From: Arthrobacter citreus
GTDB taxonomy: Bacteria; Actinomycetota; Actinomycetes; Actinomycetales; Micrococcaceae
Assembly (NCBI RefSeq): GCF_009192745.1
Contig: NZ_VTFV01000002.1
Span: 682,001-746,000 of the forward strand
Length of the DNA stretch: 64,000 nucleotides
Direction: 5' to 3'
Below are positions 26,942 to 35,822 of this stretch, in pieces. Each line of letters begins with the position of its first letter. Positions within the stretch are counted from its first letter, which is position 1. The notes under the pieces were generated by a model that was given only the letters and a program-made list of their open reading frames with translations, searched no databases and was not told where the DNA came from. Both the position numbers and the translations under genes were made by a program.

Positions 26942-28752
26942 CGGAGAACCTCGCTTTCATTTTCAAGTCCGCTGTCCAGGTCCTGCGGGGCTGCCGGCAG
27001 GCTGGCGATCACGTGGCGGTAGTGCTCATTTCCGGCCAGCAGCTCGGCGTGGGTGCCGACGGCGGCAATCCTGCCGTCCTGCATCAGGGCTACCCGGTCG
27101 GCAAGGGAGACTGTGGAGGGGCGGTGGGCCACGACCAGGGTGGTGGTGTCAGCGAGGACTTCGCGGAGCCGGTGCTCCACCAGTTCCTCCGTGCGCACAT
27201 CCAGTGCGGAGAGCGGGTCATCCATGATCAGCACCGTGGGCCGCGCGGCAATCGCGCGGGCCAGGGCCACACGCTGGCGCTGCCCGCCGGAGAGGCTGAG
27301 CCCTTCCTCACCGATCAGGGTGTCCACGCCGTCCGGCAGCGAGTAGACGAACTGGGCCTGCGCCACTTCCAGGGCTTCACTGAGCACCTTCTCTGCCTCG
27401 GCTCCGCTGGCTGGCTCTGCGCCGAGCAGCACATTGTCCCGGACCGAACTGGAGAAGAGGGTGGTGTCCTCGAAGGCCACGGAGACGATGCGGCGCAGCT
27501 CCTGCAGCGGGAAGTCCCGCACATCGACGCCGTCGATCCGGATGCTGCCTGCCGTCACGTCGTAGAGCCGGGGAACCAGCTGCAGGAGCGTGGATTTGCC
27601 GCTGCCGGTGATGCCGACCAGCGCCATGGTTTCACCCGCGCGCAGGTCCAGGCTCACGCCGTCGAGCACGTCCCGGCGTTCCGGCGAAGCATCCGGGTAG
27701 GCGAAGTGCACATCTTCAAAGGAGAGCTGGCCGTGGACGGTTTCCGGCCGTGCCGGGTGTTCCGGGTCGGTAATGGTGCGTTTGGCGTCCATGACCTCGA
27801 AGTGCCGGTCGATCGCGGTGGCGGCTGTGAGCGTCATGGACAGCAGCGGGCCCATGGACTCCACCGGACCTGCGACGACGGCGGCGGTTGCGAAGAACGC
27901 CACCAGCGCACCGATGCTGACCTGGCCGTCATTGACCAGCAGGATGCCCAGGACCAGGGACACCGCCAGTGCGGCCTCGGGCAGCAGCGTCACCACCAGG
28001 GAAAACTTTGCCAGCGAGTTCGCCTTGTAGACCTCTGTCTGGCGCAGGCCCTCGGCCTGCTCCTCGAACGCGTCCAGTGCCTCGGAACTGCGGCCGAAAG
28101 CCTTCAGGACGCGGATCCCGTGCACCGATTCCTCGACGGTGGTGGCCAGGTCCCCGGCCTGGTCCTGGCTCTTCCTTGATACCCGGCCGTAAAAGCGGCG
28201 GAACCTGAAGCCGTAAACGACGATCGGCACAGCGGCGAGCAGGAACACAATCGCCAGCTGCCAGGCGGTGAAGAACATGATGGTGACGCCAATGAGAACC
28301 GTGAGTGCCGTGACGATCAGCATGAGGGCGCCGAATGCCATCCAGCGCCGGATCAGGTTCAGGTCACTCATGGCCCGGGAGAGCAGCTGTCCGGATCCCC
28401 AGCGGTCGTGGAACGCCACGGAAAGGTCCTGCAGGTGCCGGTAGAAGGAAGTGCGCAGGCTGGTTTCAACGATTGTGGACGGCGCGACGGCGAACTGCCG
28501 CCGCAGCGCCATGAACACCGCTTCCAGAGTCCCCAGCACCAGGACGATTCCGGTAGCCCACCACAGCGCCGTTACCGCACCGCCGGGGGAGAGGTAGGAG
28601 TTCACCAGGACGCGCAGTACCTGGGGGATGGCCAGCGCAACGACGCTGGCTCCAATGGCCGAGAGGAAACCGAGGAACAGGCGGGGAAGGATCGGCTTGA
28701 TGTGCGGGTACAGGCGCCCCAGGGATTGCCACAATGATGTCTGCCGGGGCAT
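26938..28752 (-). CDS. ABC exporter half-transporter A (degenerate ATP site half)
   Basis: The 604-residue partner has six membrane helices (about 20-310) and a nucleotide-binding domain with Walker [10 protein letters not shown], a normal LSGGQRQRV signature, and Walker [13 protein letters not shown], in which Asp replaces the catalytic Glu; the H-loop AHRPST is kept. In the heterodimer its degenerate Walker B faces the partner's altered VSAGQ signature in one composite site, leaving the other site fully canonical. The gene starts the two-gene operon with a GAGGA ribosome binding site. The substrate is unknown. Confidence 0.9.
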   Translation of the reverse strand: MPRQTSLWQSLGRLYPHIKPILPRLFLGFLSAIGASVVALAIPQVLRVLVNSYLSPGGAVTALWWATGIVLVLGTLEAVFMALRRQFAVAPSTIVETSLRTSFYRHLQDLSVAFHDRWGSGQLLSRAMSDLNLIRRWMAFGALMLIVTALTVLIGVTIMFFTAWQLAIVFLLAAVPIVVYGFRFRRFYGRVSRKSQDQAGDLATTVEESVHGIRVLKAFGRSSEALDAFEEQAEGLRQTEVYKANSLAKFSLVVTLLPEAALAVSLVLGILLVNDGQVSIGALVAFFATAAVVAGPVESMGPLLSMTLTAATAIDRHFEVMDAKRTITDPEHPARPETVHGQLSFEDVHFAYPDASPERRDVLDGVSLDLRAGETMALVGITGSGKSTLLQLVPRLYDVTAGSIRIDGVDVRDFPLQELRRIVSVAFEDTTLFSSSVRDNVLLGAEPASGAEAEKVLSEALEVAQAQFVYSLPDGVDTLIGEEGLSLSGGQRQRVALARAIAARPTVLIMDDPLSALDVRTEELVEHRLREVLADTTTLVVAHRPSTVSLADRVALMQDGRIAAVGTHAELLAGNEHYRHVIASLPAAPQDLDSGLENESEVLR

Positions 28753-28871
28753 GAATCCTCTTCGAGATCGAGAGGTCCGCGCCTAGGAGGTGCGGGCCGG
28801 ATACCGCTCAATCCTAGGCCACCCCGGGCGTGGTTACGACGCCGCGTGCCGGTTTCGCCCCTCCCCGCCGA

Positions 28872-28925
28872 GAGAGGCCACTTACGGCTCGTTTCGGCGC
28901 TCTAAGGAGCCGTAACTGGCCTCTC
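28872..28925. repeat. Long imperfect hairpin overlapping the metallophosphoesterase stop codon
   Basis: GAGAGGCCA-C-TTACGGCTC (28872-28890) pairs with GAGCCGTAA-C-TGGCCTCTC (28907-28925); the only mismatch is C/C in the middle of the 19-bp arms. The gene's stop codon (28902-28904) lies in the 16-nt loop and its last codons form one arm. No U-tract follows, so it may be a palindromic repeat element that also serves as a terminator. Confidence 0.6.
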
Positions 28926-29858
28926 AGCGGGAGTAAGGGTGATGAGGACAGCTTCCGGCCGGCAGGCGAACCTCACCGGGGCGAACCGGGACGTGCCGAT
29001 GCCGGCCGAGACATTCAGCGGCACGGTGCGGCCGTTGTGTTCCCAGTCTGTTAGGCCCTTGGCCCGCCAGGTAGGCAGGTCGCAGTTGCTCACCAGTGCG
29101 CCGTAGCCCGGAATGCAGACCTGCCCGCCGTGGGTGTGCCCGGCCAGGATCAGCTGCGCACCACCGTCGGTGAAGTAGTCCAGCACCCGCTGGTACGGGG
29201 CATGCGCGACGCCGACGCGCAGGTGCCGGGCCGCGGCCGACGTCGAGCTTCCGGCGGGGAATCCGGCATAGCGGTCCCGCTTCAGGTGGGGATCGTCAAC
29301 GCCGGAGAAATCCAGGCGCAGTCCGTTCAGGACCACGGACTGGTTCCGGTTGGTCAGGTCGATCCAGCCGGCGCTGCCGAAGGCCGTGAACATCTCTGCC
29401 CAGGGCAGTTTGGCCGGGTTCTTCCGCAGCCTGGACGGGGAGGTGAAGTATGTGAACGGGTTCTTGAGGACCGGAGCGTAGTAGTCATTGGAACCGGGAA
29501 CGAACACGCCGGGAAACCGCATCAGGGGCTTGAGTGCTTCCAGCAGCGGCGGCACTGCCTGCTGATGGCTGAGGTTGTCTCCGGTGTTGACCACGAAGTC
29601 CGGTTCCAGGTCCGCAAGGGACTGCAGCCAGCGGGTCTTGCGGTCCTGGCCGGGAACGTAGTGGATATCCGAAAGGTGGAGCACCCGCATCGGCTTGCTG
29701 CCCGCAGGCAGCACTGCCACTGTCTCGGTGCGGATGCCGAAGAGGTTCCGTTCAATGAGGGAACCGTAGGCAAAGGCTGCGGTGCCGGCAGCCGCGAGGC
29801 TGCCGGCGGTCCACGCGGCGGATCGAAGGACCGGGGCTACCGGATTACTGGTCGCCAA
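28902..29858 (-). CDS. Membrane-anchored metallophosphoesterase
   Basis: The 318-residue protein has an N-terminal membrane anchor (SAAWTAGSLAAAGTAAFAYG) followed by a calcineurin-like phosphoesterase domain with the metal-binding motifs LHLSDIHY, NTGDNLSH, GSNDYY and GHTHGGQV. It resembles YkuE/LpxH-type enzymes acting on the cell envelope, but the substrate is unknown. Its ATG lies 2 nt after the stop of the class A PBP, so it is the second gene of a cell-wall operon. Its 3' end lies inside the 28872-28925 hairpin. Confidence 0.85.
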   Translation of the reverse strand: MATSNPVAPVLRSAAWTAGSLAAAGTAAFAYGSLIERNLFGIRTETVAVLPAGSKPMRVLHLSDIHYVPGQDRKTRWLQSLADLEPDFVVNTGDNLSHQQAVPPLLEALKPLMRFPGVFVPGSNDYYAPVLKNPFTYFTSPSRLRKNPAKLPWAEMFTAFGSAGWIDLTNRNQSVVLNGLRLDFSGVDDPHLKRDRYAGFPAGSSTSAAARHLRVGVAHAPYQRVLDYFTDGGAQLILAGHTHGGQVCIPGYGALVSNCDLPTWRAKGLTDWEHNGRTVPLNVSAGIGTSRFAPVRFACRPEAVLITLTPAERPVTAP

Positions 29859-29860
29859 GG

Positions 29861-32086
29861 TCAGTCGTCGTTGTTCTGGTTGTTGCCGTTGCCGTTGTTG
29901 CCCGGGTTCGCGGACTCAGAAGGGCTGGCGCTGGGGCTCGGCCGGGGAGCCGGAGGCTGGCCAACGATGTTCGCCGGCGGGGCGGTGAACGGATTGGCGC
30001 CGTACTGGCCCGGAACCCGCTGGATGAAGTTCTTCCACGACGGGCCGGCAATCAGGGAGCCGTCGATTTCCGGGTAGTACCGGCCGCCAATGAGCTTCTC
30101 GGACATGGTGGTGTTATTGGCTTTCCAGTTTCCAATCCAGGAAGCAGTGGAGAGCCCGGTGCTGTAGCCCATGAACCAGGTCTGGGAACGGTAGTCATTG
30201 GTACCGGTCTTGCCGGCGGTGGGCACGCCCACCTGCAGGTTGATACCGGAGCCGTTGGTCATCACACGCTGGGTGGCCACGTTGACGCCCTGGGCCACTT
30301 CCTTGCGCATTACCTGTTCACAGTCTTGTTCGGGAACCGGGTATTCCGTGCCGTCGCTGCCCTTCACCGACACCAGGGCACGGGGTTCGCACATCAGGCC
30401 TTCAGCTGCGAAGGTCGCGAAGCCAGTTGCCATGGACAGCGGCGAAGCGTCGCCGCCGCCGCCGAAGGTCGACGGCGGGTTCACGGCCAGCATTTCGCGT
30501 TCGCCGGATGCGCTCTTGCCGTTGTGCACGCCTGCGGCGAAGGCCATCTGCTGGAATTTGCAGAGGTCCAGCTCGTTGGCCGAAGCCAGCGTGATGGTGT
30601 TCAGGGACTGGGCCAGGCCTTCCAGCACGGTTGTATTGCGGTAGTTCGTGTCTCCGTAGTTAATCGGGGTCCACGGATCCAGGATGGCGTACCGGCCGCC
30701 GGGCAGGCAGCTGGCGTTCCAGGTGTGGCCAGCCGGGTAGGTCCGCTTATTGCCGTTCAGCTGGGCGTTGAGGGTCTTGCCGGAATCCAGCCAGGCCGCA
30801 ACGGTAAACGGCTTGTAGGTAGAACCGGGCTGGAATCCGCCCAGGCCGTTCAGGAGCTTGTTGGGATCGCCATCCTGATACGCGTCCACGTTGAAGTTCT
30901 GCACGGAGTTTCCGGCTGCCAGTTCCGGGGTGTACCGGGTGTTCTGGGCCATCACCAGGATCTTGCCGGTGCCCGGCTCGACGCTGACCATGGAGTGGCC
31001 GATCTCCGCATCCGTGGTGTCCGGATTGGCGGTCTCGTTGATCGCTGCCTGGGCAGCGTTCTGCAGCGTGGGGTTCAGCGTGGTGGTGATGCTGAGTCCG
31101 CCGCGGTACAGCAGCTTGGTGCGGTCCTCGTAGGTGGCACCGTAGCGCTCGTCGTTGAGCACCAGCTGCTTCACGTAGTCACAGAAGTAGGGCGCCTGCT
31201 CGGCACCGACACAGCCGTTGAGGACCGGAGTCAGGTTCAGCTCCAGCCCGGTGGCAACCGCGGCATCGTGTTCTTCCTGGGTGATCCTGCCCTTGTCCAG
31301 CATCGCGTCCAGCACGAGGTTCCGGCGGGCCAGGGAACGGTCCGGGTTCAGTTCCGGGCTGTAGAAGGTGGGCCCGTTGACGACGCCGGCCAGCAGGGCA
31401 GCCTGTGCAATGCTCAGGTCCTTGGCATCGACGTTGAAGAAGTACTTCGAGGCGGCCTGCACGCCGAAGGTTGTTCCGCTGAAGGGAACAATATTGAAGT
31501 AACCCTCCAGGATCTCGTCCTTGCTCAGTTCCTTCTCCACGGCGATGGCTAGCTTGATTTCGCGCAGCTTGTCACCGACGGTCTTCTGCCCGCTGAAGAC
31601 AACCTCCCCGCCTTCCTGCAGGTTGGTGTCGATGATCACGTTGTTCACGTACTGCTGCGTGATGGTGGAGGCGCCGCGGGTGCGGTCGGAGGTGACGTTG
31701 GAAACGATGGCGCTGAAAATGCCCTGCAGGTCCACGCCGCCGTGTTCGTAGTAACGGTCGTCCTCGATGGCCAGCATCGCATCGATCATGTGCGGGGACA
31801 CCTGGTCCAGCGTGATCGGCTGACGGTTCTCCTCATACAGGGTGGCGATCAGTGATCCGTCGTTGGCGTAAATCCGGGAGGGTTCAGCCAGCGCCCCGCG
31901 CTGCAGCTCAGAGGGCAGCTGGTCGAAGAACTGGATGGATCCGGAGGCCGCAGTGCCGGCGGCAGCCGCGGCCGGTACCAGCAGCCCGGCGGCAAGGACA
32001 CCGCATAAAGTGCTTACCCCAAAGAAGGCGACAATCTTGCCCAGAGTGGTAGCCGTGTCAAAAAAAGGAGATTTGCGAGCTGCCAT
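29861..32086 (-). CDS. Bifunctional class A penicillin-binding protein (PBP1-like)
   Basis: The 741-residue membrane protein makes and cross-links glycan strands. After an N-terminal helix (about 18-45) comes a family 51 glycosyltransferase (EDDRYYEHGGVDLQG with the catalytic Glu, GASTITQQYVNN, LREIKLAIAVEKELSK). A transpeptidase domain follows with STYK (PGSTYKPFT), SLN and KTGT motifs. The tail is low-complexity and rich in Pro/Ser then Asn/Gly. The start at 32086 (MAARKSPFF) replaces an upstream frame of about 52 non-conserved residues and is supported by a TAGACT box 7 nt before it. The metallophosphoesterase gene follows by 2 nt. Confidence 0.93.
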   Translation of the reverse strand: MAARKSPFFDTATTLGKIVAFFGVSTLCGVLAAGLLVPAAAAAGTAASGSIQFFDQLPSELQRGALAEPSRIYANDGSLIATLYEENRQPITLDQVSPHMIDAMLAIEDDRYYEHGGVDLQGIFSAIVSNVTSDRTRGASTITQQYVNNVIIDTNLQEGGEVVFSGQKTVGDKLREIKLAIAVEKELSKDEILEGYFNIVPFSGTTFGVQAASKYFFNVDAKDLSIAQAALLAGVVNGPTFYSPELNPDRSLARRNLVLDAMLDKGRITQEEHDAAVATGLELNLTPVLNGCVGAEQAPYFCDYVKQLVLNDERYGATYEDRTKLLYRGGLSITTTLNPTLQNAAQAAINETANPDTTDAEIGHSMVSVEPGTGKILVMAQNTRYTPELAAGNSVQNFNVDAYQDGDPNKLLNGLGGFQPGSTYKPFTVAAWLDSGKTLNAQLNGNKRTYPAGHTWNASCLPGGRYAILDPWTPINYGDTNYRNTTVLEGLAQSLNTITLASANELDLCKFQQMAFAAGVHNGKSASGEREMLAVNPPSTFGGGGDASPLSMATGFATFAAEGLMCEPRALVSVKGSDGTEYPVPEQDCEQVMRKEVAQGVNVATQRVMTNGSGINLQVGVPTAGKTGTNDYRSQTWFMGYSTGLSTASWIGNWKANNTTMSEKLIGGRYYPEIDGSLIAGPSWKNFIQRVPGQYGANPFTAPPANIVGQPPAPRPSPSASPSESANPGNNGNGNNQNNDD

Positions 32087-32093
32087 GCGGATC

Positions 32094-32099
32094 AGTCTA
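32094..32099 (-). promoter_or_regulatory. -10 box (TAGACT) for leaderless PBP1-like transcript
   Basis: TAGACT on the minus strand is 7 nt from the ATG at 32086. The divergent -10 at 32111-32116 is only 11 bp away, so both promoters share the 37-bp gap. Confidence 0.5.
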
Positions 32100-32110
32100 C
32101 AAGCACGCGC

Positions 32111-32116
32111 TAGTCT
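32111..32116 (+). promoter_or_regulatory. -10 box (TAGTCT) for leaderless DUF4177-like transcript
   Basis: TAGTCT is followed by 7 nt (TTGGATC) and the ATG at 32124. With no room for a ribosome binding site, a leaderless message is likely. Confidence 0.5.
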
Positions 32117-32123
32117 TTGGATC

Positions 32124-32279
32124 ATGAGCAAATGGGAATACTTCATTACACCGCTGCCTTTGCACACCCCCGGCGCCGTGCTGAACATGCACGGTGAAGA
32201 AGGGTGGGAGCTGGTGCAGATTACCCCGGCCCCGAACGGCACCGGTTCAGTGGCCTACATGAAGCGGGAGAAGGCCTGA
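32124..32279 (+). CDS. Small DUF4177-like protein
   Basis: This 51-residue protein starts MSKWEYFITPLPLHTPG and contains GEEGWELVQI, the core pattern of DUF4177 proteins. The family is widespread but uncharacterised. It shares a 37-bp intergenic region with the divergent class A PBP gene, and its stop overlaps the ridA start (TGATG), so it begins the operon DUF4177-ridA-Nudix. It is too short for many gene callers, but its -10 spacing and downstream coupling support it. Confidence 0.82.
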   Translation: MSKWEYFITPLPLHTPGAVLNMHGEEGWELVQITPAPNGTGSVAYMKREKA

Positions 32280-32761
32280 TGAGCACTGCCCCCGAGGCGG
32301 TTTCCGCCGTCGAGCAGCGCCTGGCCGAACTCGGCCTGGACCTGCCCCCGGTCGCCGCACCGGTGGCAGCCTACGTTCCTGCCGTAGTAAGCGGGAACCA
32401 CGTGTACACCTCCGGCCAGCTGCCGTTCGTTGACGGTGCGCTGCCGGCCGCGGGCAAGGTCGGTGCGGATGTAACCGCCGAGGACGCCAAGACGTACGCC
32501 GCACGCTGTGCCGTGAACGCCCTGGCGGCCATCAAGGCGCAGATCGGTGACCTGGACCGGGTGACCCGGATTGTGAAGGTTGTGGGCTTCGTAGCCTCCG
32601 ACCCGTCCTTCACCGGCCAGCCCGGCGTCATCAACGGAGCGTCCGAACTCCTGGGACAGGTATTTGGTGAGGCGGGCAGCCATGCCCGTTCCGCCGTCGG
32701 CGTGGCAGTGCTGCCGCTGGACGCGCCGGTGGAAGTGGAAGTGATCGCAGAGTTTGCCTAG
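32279..32761 (+). CDS. RidA family enamine/imine deaminase
   Basis: The 160-residue protein belongs to the YjgF/RidA family: it starts EQRLAELGLDLPPVAAPVAAY, then GNHVYTSGQLPF (about 40-51), AALAAIKAQIGDLDRV and a C-terminal SAVGVAVLPLDAPVEVE. RidA hydrolyses reactive enamines made by PLP enzymes; this longer form with an N-terminal 20-residue extension is common in actinobacteria. The start at 32279 (ATG) overlaps the stop of the DUF4177-like gene by one base. The downstream Nudix gene overlaps its stop. Confidence 0.88.
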   Translation: MSTAPEAVSAVEQRLAELGLDLPPVAAPVAAYVPAVVSGNHVYTSGQLPFVDGALPAAGKVGADVTAEDAKTYAARCAVNALAAIKAQIGDLDRVTRIVKVVGFVASDPSFTGQPGVINGASELLGQVFGEAGSHARSAVGVAVLPLDAPVEVEVIAEFA

Positions 32762-33665
32762 CGTCTCCACCCGGCATTTCCAGCTGCCGCCCTGGCAACA
32801 GGGCGCAGCGCAAAGCTGGTTCGAACGCGGCGAAGGAGCCGCCCGCAAGCCGCGGGCGGCGTCCTCCGTCCTGCTGCTGCGCGACTCCCGCCAGGGAGCC
32901 GAAGTGTTCCTGCGCTACCGTCGGGGCGAATCCCCGCTGGGCAAGATCGCCTTCCCCGGCGGCAGCCTGGAAGAAACCGACGGCGATCCCGTTGACTGGT
33001 TCGGCCCGTCACCCGCCGAGTGGGCCAGGACCCTGGGGATGGACGACGCCCAGGAAGCCCGCCGCCACGTTGTAGCCGCTGCCAGGGAGCTGTTTGAAGA
33101 GACCGGCGTGCTGCTGGCTGGTCCGGATGAGTCCACCCTGCTGGAAAGCAACCGGGGCCCGGAATGGATGACCGCGCGAGTTGGCATCGCTTCCGGGGAG
33201 GAGTCCTTCCCCCGCCTGCTGGCCCGCCGCGGACTGGGACTGCGCAGCGACCTGCTGCGGCCGCTCACCCATTGGCTGACCGCGGACTTCGCGCTGCGCC
33301 GCTTCGACACCCGCTACTTTGCCGCCGTCCAGCCGCTGGGGCAGGAAACCTCGCTCCTGGAAACCAAGGGTGTCTGGGGGCAATGGCGAGCGGCTGCAGT
33401 GGAAATGGAACGGGCAGGCACCGCGGCACTGGGTGATGAAGTTGCCCAGCCGGATACGGAGGGGCTGACGCTGGAACAGCTCACGGTTCCGGCCGTGGCG
33501 CTGATGATCGAAAAGCTGGCCAAGGCCCGGGGCTGCATTGCCTACCTGGCGCACCGGCGCGCGAACGAGGTTTTCCAGCCTGAACTCGTGGAAGCTGACG
33601 GCGGGTACGCACTGCGGGTGACGGCTGTCGACGCCGCGGAGGGATCCGGGCACCGCGGCCGCTGA
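32754..33665 (+). CDS. Nudix hydrolase
   Basis: The 303-residue hydrolase has an N-terminal RAASSVLLLRDSRQG-EVFLRYR strand pair, then a Nudix box split by an insertion: GGSLEETDGD, then ARRHVVAAARELFEETGVLL carrying the REx2EE-like core (about 105-125). The long C-terminal part is rich in helices. Members next to ridA in actinobacteria are uncharacterised, so the substrate is unknown. The start is a TTG within the last codons of ridA (8-bp overlap); no stronger start exists in frame. A bidirectional terminator follows. Confidence 0.8.
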   Translation: MPSVSTRHFQLPPWQQGAAQSWFERGEGAARKPRAASSVLLLRDSRQGAEVFLRYRRGESPLGKIAFPGGSLEETDGDPVDWFGPSPAEWARTLGMDDAQEARRHVVAAARELFEETGVLLAGPDESTLLESNRGPEWMTARVGIASGEESFPRLLARRGLGLRSDLLRPLTHWLTADFALRRFDTRYFAAVQPLGQETSLLETKGVWGQWRAAAVEMERAGTAALGDEVAQPDTEGLTLEQLTVPAVALMIEKLAKARGCIAYLAHRRANEVFQPELVEADGGYALRVTAVDAAEGSGHRGR

Positions 33666-33684
33666 TGCCCGCGGACACAATGCA

Positions 33685-33723
33685 AAAGCGGCACCGCTTC
33701 CGGGAGGAAGGCGGTGCCGCTTT
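33685..33723. terminator. Bidirectional terminator between Nudix and crp-like genes
   Basis: AAAGCGGCACCGC pairs with GCGGTGCCGCTTT around a 13-nt loop. T-rich tracts follow on both strands (TCTTTTTG on plus, TTTTGC on minus). Confidence 0.9.
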
Positions 33724-33741
33724 CTTTTTGTCTGGAAAGAC

Positions 33742-34419
33742 TCAGCGGGAGCGCTGGCGCAGGCGCTGCACGTCAAGGATGACGACGGCGCGTGCCTCCA
33801 GCCGCAGCCAGCCGCGCTGGACGAATTCAGCCAGCGCCTTGTTCACGGTTTCGCGGGAAGCGCCAACCAACTGGGCCAGCTCTTCCTGCGTCAGTTCGTG
33901 GGCCACCAGGATGCCGTCTGTTGCGGGCCGGCCGAACCGGTCCGCCAGGTCCAGCAGTGCCTTGGCGACACGGCCCGGGACGTCGGAGAAGACCAGGTCG
34001 GCCAGGGACTCGTTGGTGCGGCGCAGGCGGCGGGCAAGGGCCTGCAGCAGCTGTACGGACACCTCGGGGCGCGTCTCGATCAGGGCGCGGAGGTTCTCGT
34101 GGCGCAGGCCAGCCAGGCGCGTCTCGGACACTGCGGTGGCCGTGGCGGTGCGGGGGCTCGGGTCGAAAAGGGCCATCTCGCCGAACAATTCGCCCGGGCC
34201 AAGAATGGCCAGCAGGTTCTCGCGGCCGTCAGGAGCCGAACGCCCCAGCTTGATCTTTCCGGACACGATGAAATAGAGCTGGTCGCCCTGGTCACCTTCG
34301 CGGAAGACTGATGCCCCGCGGGACAGATCGACCTCGGTGAGTTCGTCGGTCAAAGCGGCGAAGACGTCGTCTCCCAGTGAGGCGAACAAAGGCGCGCGGC
34401 GCAATACCTCGATATCCAT
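33742..34419 (-). CDS. Crp/Fnr family regulator (GlxR-like)
   Basis: The 225-residue regulator has an N-terminal cyclic-nucleotide domain (about 10-125) with the phosphate-binding cassette GELFGEMALFDPSPRTATATA. A dimer helix follows, then a C-terminal winged helix (about 160-215) with LTQEELAQLVGASRETVNKALAEF. It is the GlxR/Rv3676-type global cAMP regulator. The AACAGGAG ribosome binding site precedes ATG 34419. CRP-like sites occur in this window upstream of acs (41068-41083) and betT (10551-10566). No convincing site lies in front of its own gene. Confidence 0.92.
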   Translation of the reverse strand: MDIEVLRRAPLFASLGDDVFAALTDELTEVDLSRGASVFREGDQGDQLYFIVSGKIKLGRSAPDGRENLLAILGPGELFGEMALFDPSPRTATATAVSETRLAGLRHENLRALIETRPEVSVQLLQALARRLRRTNESLADLVFSDVPGRVAKALLDLADRFGRPATDGILVAHELTQEELAQLVGASRETVNKALAEFVQRGWLRLEARAVVILDVQRLRQRSR

Positions 34420-34628
34420 GAAATCTCCTGTTAATAGTTGTCGCTTCTACTATCTTGCCGCACCGAAGGGGCATGTGACAGCCGTAATAGCTTTGTTCGC
34501 CCTCGGATGATAAAACGCCCTGCCTAATGTGCGCAGGATTACACGTCGGTCGAATCGTCAGGGGCGGCCGCTAGACTCGGGAGGCAAAGCGGCTCGCGAC
34601 CAGCCGCCGCACGCGTACGTACACCATA

Positions 34629-35822
34629 TTGGAGCTCTTTGTGCTCGGATTCACCGTTCTGGACATCATTCTGGGCCTCTCCCTGCTGTTTTACCTGCTG
34701 GCGGGCCTGCGGAACGGTCTCGCGGTTACACTCGGCGGCATCGTAGGCTTCGTGGCCGGTGCCGTGGCCGCGTTCTTCGCCATCCCCCTGGTCTCAGGCT
34801 GGGTGCCGGATGAAACCTGGCGGCTCGTGGCCGTGATCGCAACCGCCGTCGTGCTGGTCCTGGTGGGCCACGCGGCCGGAGCCGCGCTGGGCGGTGGGGT
34901 GCGCCGCTGGTTCAACTTCGCACCGCTGCGCGCACTGGACCGGATCCTTGGCGGTGCACTGAACGTGGTGGTCGCTGCCGTGGTGATGTCCATGCTGGCG
35001 TTCAGCATCGGCACGCTGGGCATGCCTTTCCTATCCCAGCAGATCGCCTCCTCCAAGGTCCTGGTGACCATCGACTCAATGACGCCGAATGCGGTGAAGA
35101 CGGTAGCGGCGCAGGTGCGTTCCTTCACCCTCGACGAGGGGCTGCCGCGCATTTTCGACGGCGCAGCTCCTGAAACGGTGGAGCTGCCTTCCGAGGGAAT
35201 CAGCTCTGATGCCCTGACCGCGGCGTCGTCGTCTGTCCTGAAGATCACCGGCACTGCGTTCCAGTGCGGGCAGAACCAGACCGGGTCAGGGTTCGTCGTA
35301 GCCGAGGACCGGGTCATCACCAATGCCCATGTGGTGGCCGGAGTCAGCGAACCGGTGGTCCAGGTCCCCGGAGGCGGGGTGCTGCCCGGGCGGGTTGTGC
35401 ACTTTGACCCGGCACGGGACCTGGCTGTCATTGCCGTGGAGAACCTGGACGCCACGCCGCTGGCACTGGGCACCGAACTGCCTGCGGGAACAACCGCTGC
35501 GTTTGCGGGCTACCCGGCCGGCGGTCCCTTCCGGCTCCAGCCCGCCGTAGTGCAGAACCTCGGCGACGTGTCCGTGCGCAGCATCTACGGAACCTCCCCG
35601 GGAATCCTGGAGGTCTACACCTTGGCCGCCAACGTTCAGCAGGGCAACTCCGGCGGCCCGCTGCTGGATATTGACGGACAGGTGGCCGGAGTGGTCTTCG
35701 CCAAGACCACCGGCGACCAGCCGATCGGCTACGCACTGTCCTTGGCGGAACTGGGCCCCATCGCTGACGCCGCGCCGGATTACCGCAGCGCTGTATCGCC
35801 GGGGGAGTGCATCAGCGAGTAG
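34629..35822 (+). CDS. MarP-like membrane serine protease (CvpA + trypsin-like)
   Basis: The 397-residue protein has four membrane helices at about 5-135 forming a CvpA-like domain, then a periplasmic trypsin-like protease domain (about 190-390) with the triad His in ITNAHVV, Asp in ARDLAVI and Ser in QGNSGGPLLD. In mycobacteria MarP protects against acid stress. A pair of Cys (FQCGQ and SPGECIS) may form a disulfide clamping the domain, as in MarP. The TTG at 34629 is the likely start, with GTG 34641 possible. The 3' end overlaps the convergent aroQ gene by 11 bp. Confidence 0.88.
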   Translation: MELFVLGFTVLDIILGLSLLFYLLAGLRNGLAVTLGGIVGFVAGAVAAFFAIPLVSGWVPDETWRLVAVIATAVVLVLVGHAAGAALGGGVRRWFNFAPLRALDRILGGALNVVVAAVVMSMLAFSIGTLGMPFLSQQIASSKVLVTIDSMTPNAVKTVAAQVRSFTLDEGLPRIFDGAAPETVELPSEGISSDALTAASSSVLKITGTAFQCGQNQTGSGFVVAEDRVITNAHVVAGVSEPVVQVPGGGVLPGRVVHFDPARDLAVIAVENLDATPLALGTELPAGTTAAFAGYPAGGPFRLQPAVVQNLGDVSVRSIYGTSPGILEVYTLAANVQQGNSGGPLLDIDGQVAGVVFAKTTGDQPIGYALSLAELGPIADAAPDYRSAVSPGECISE

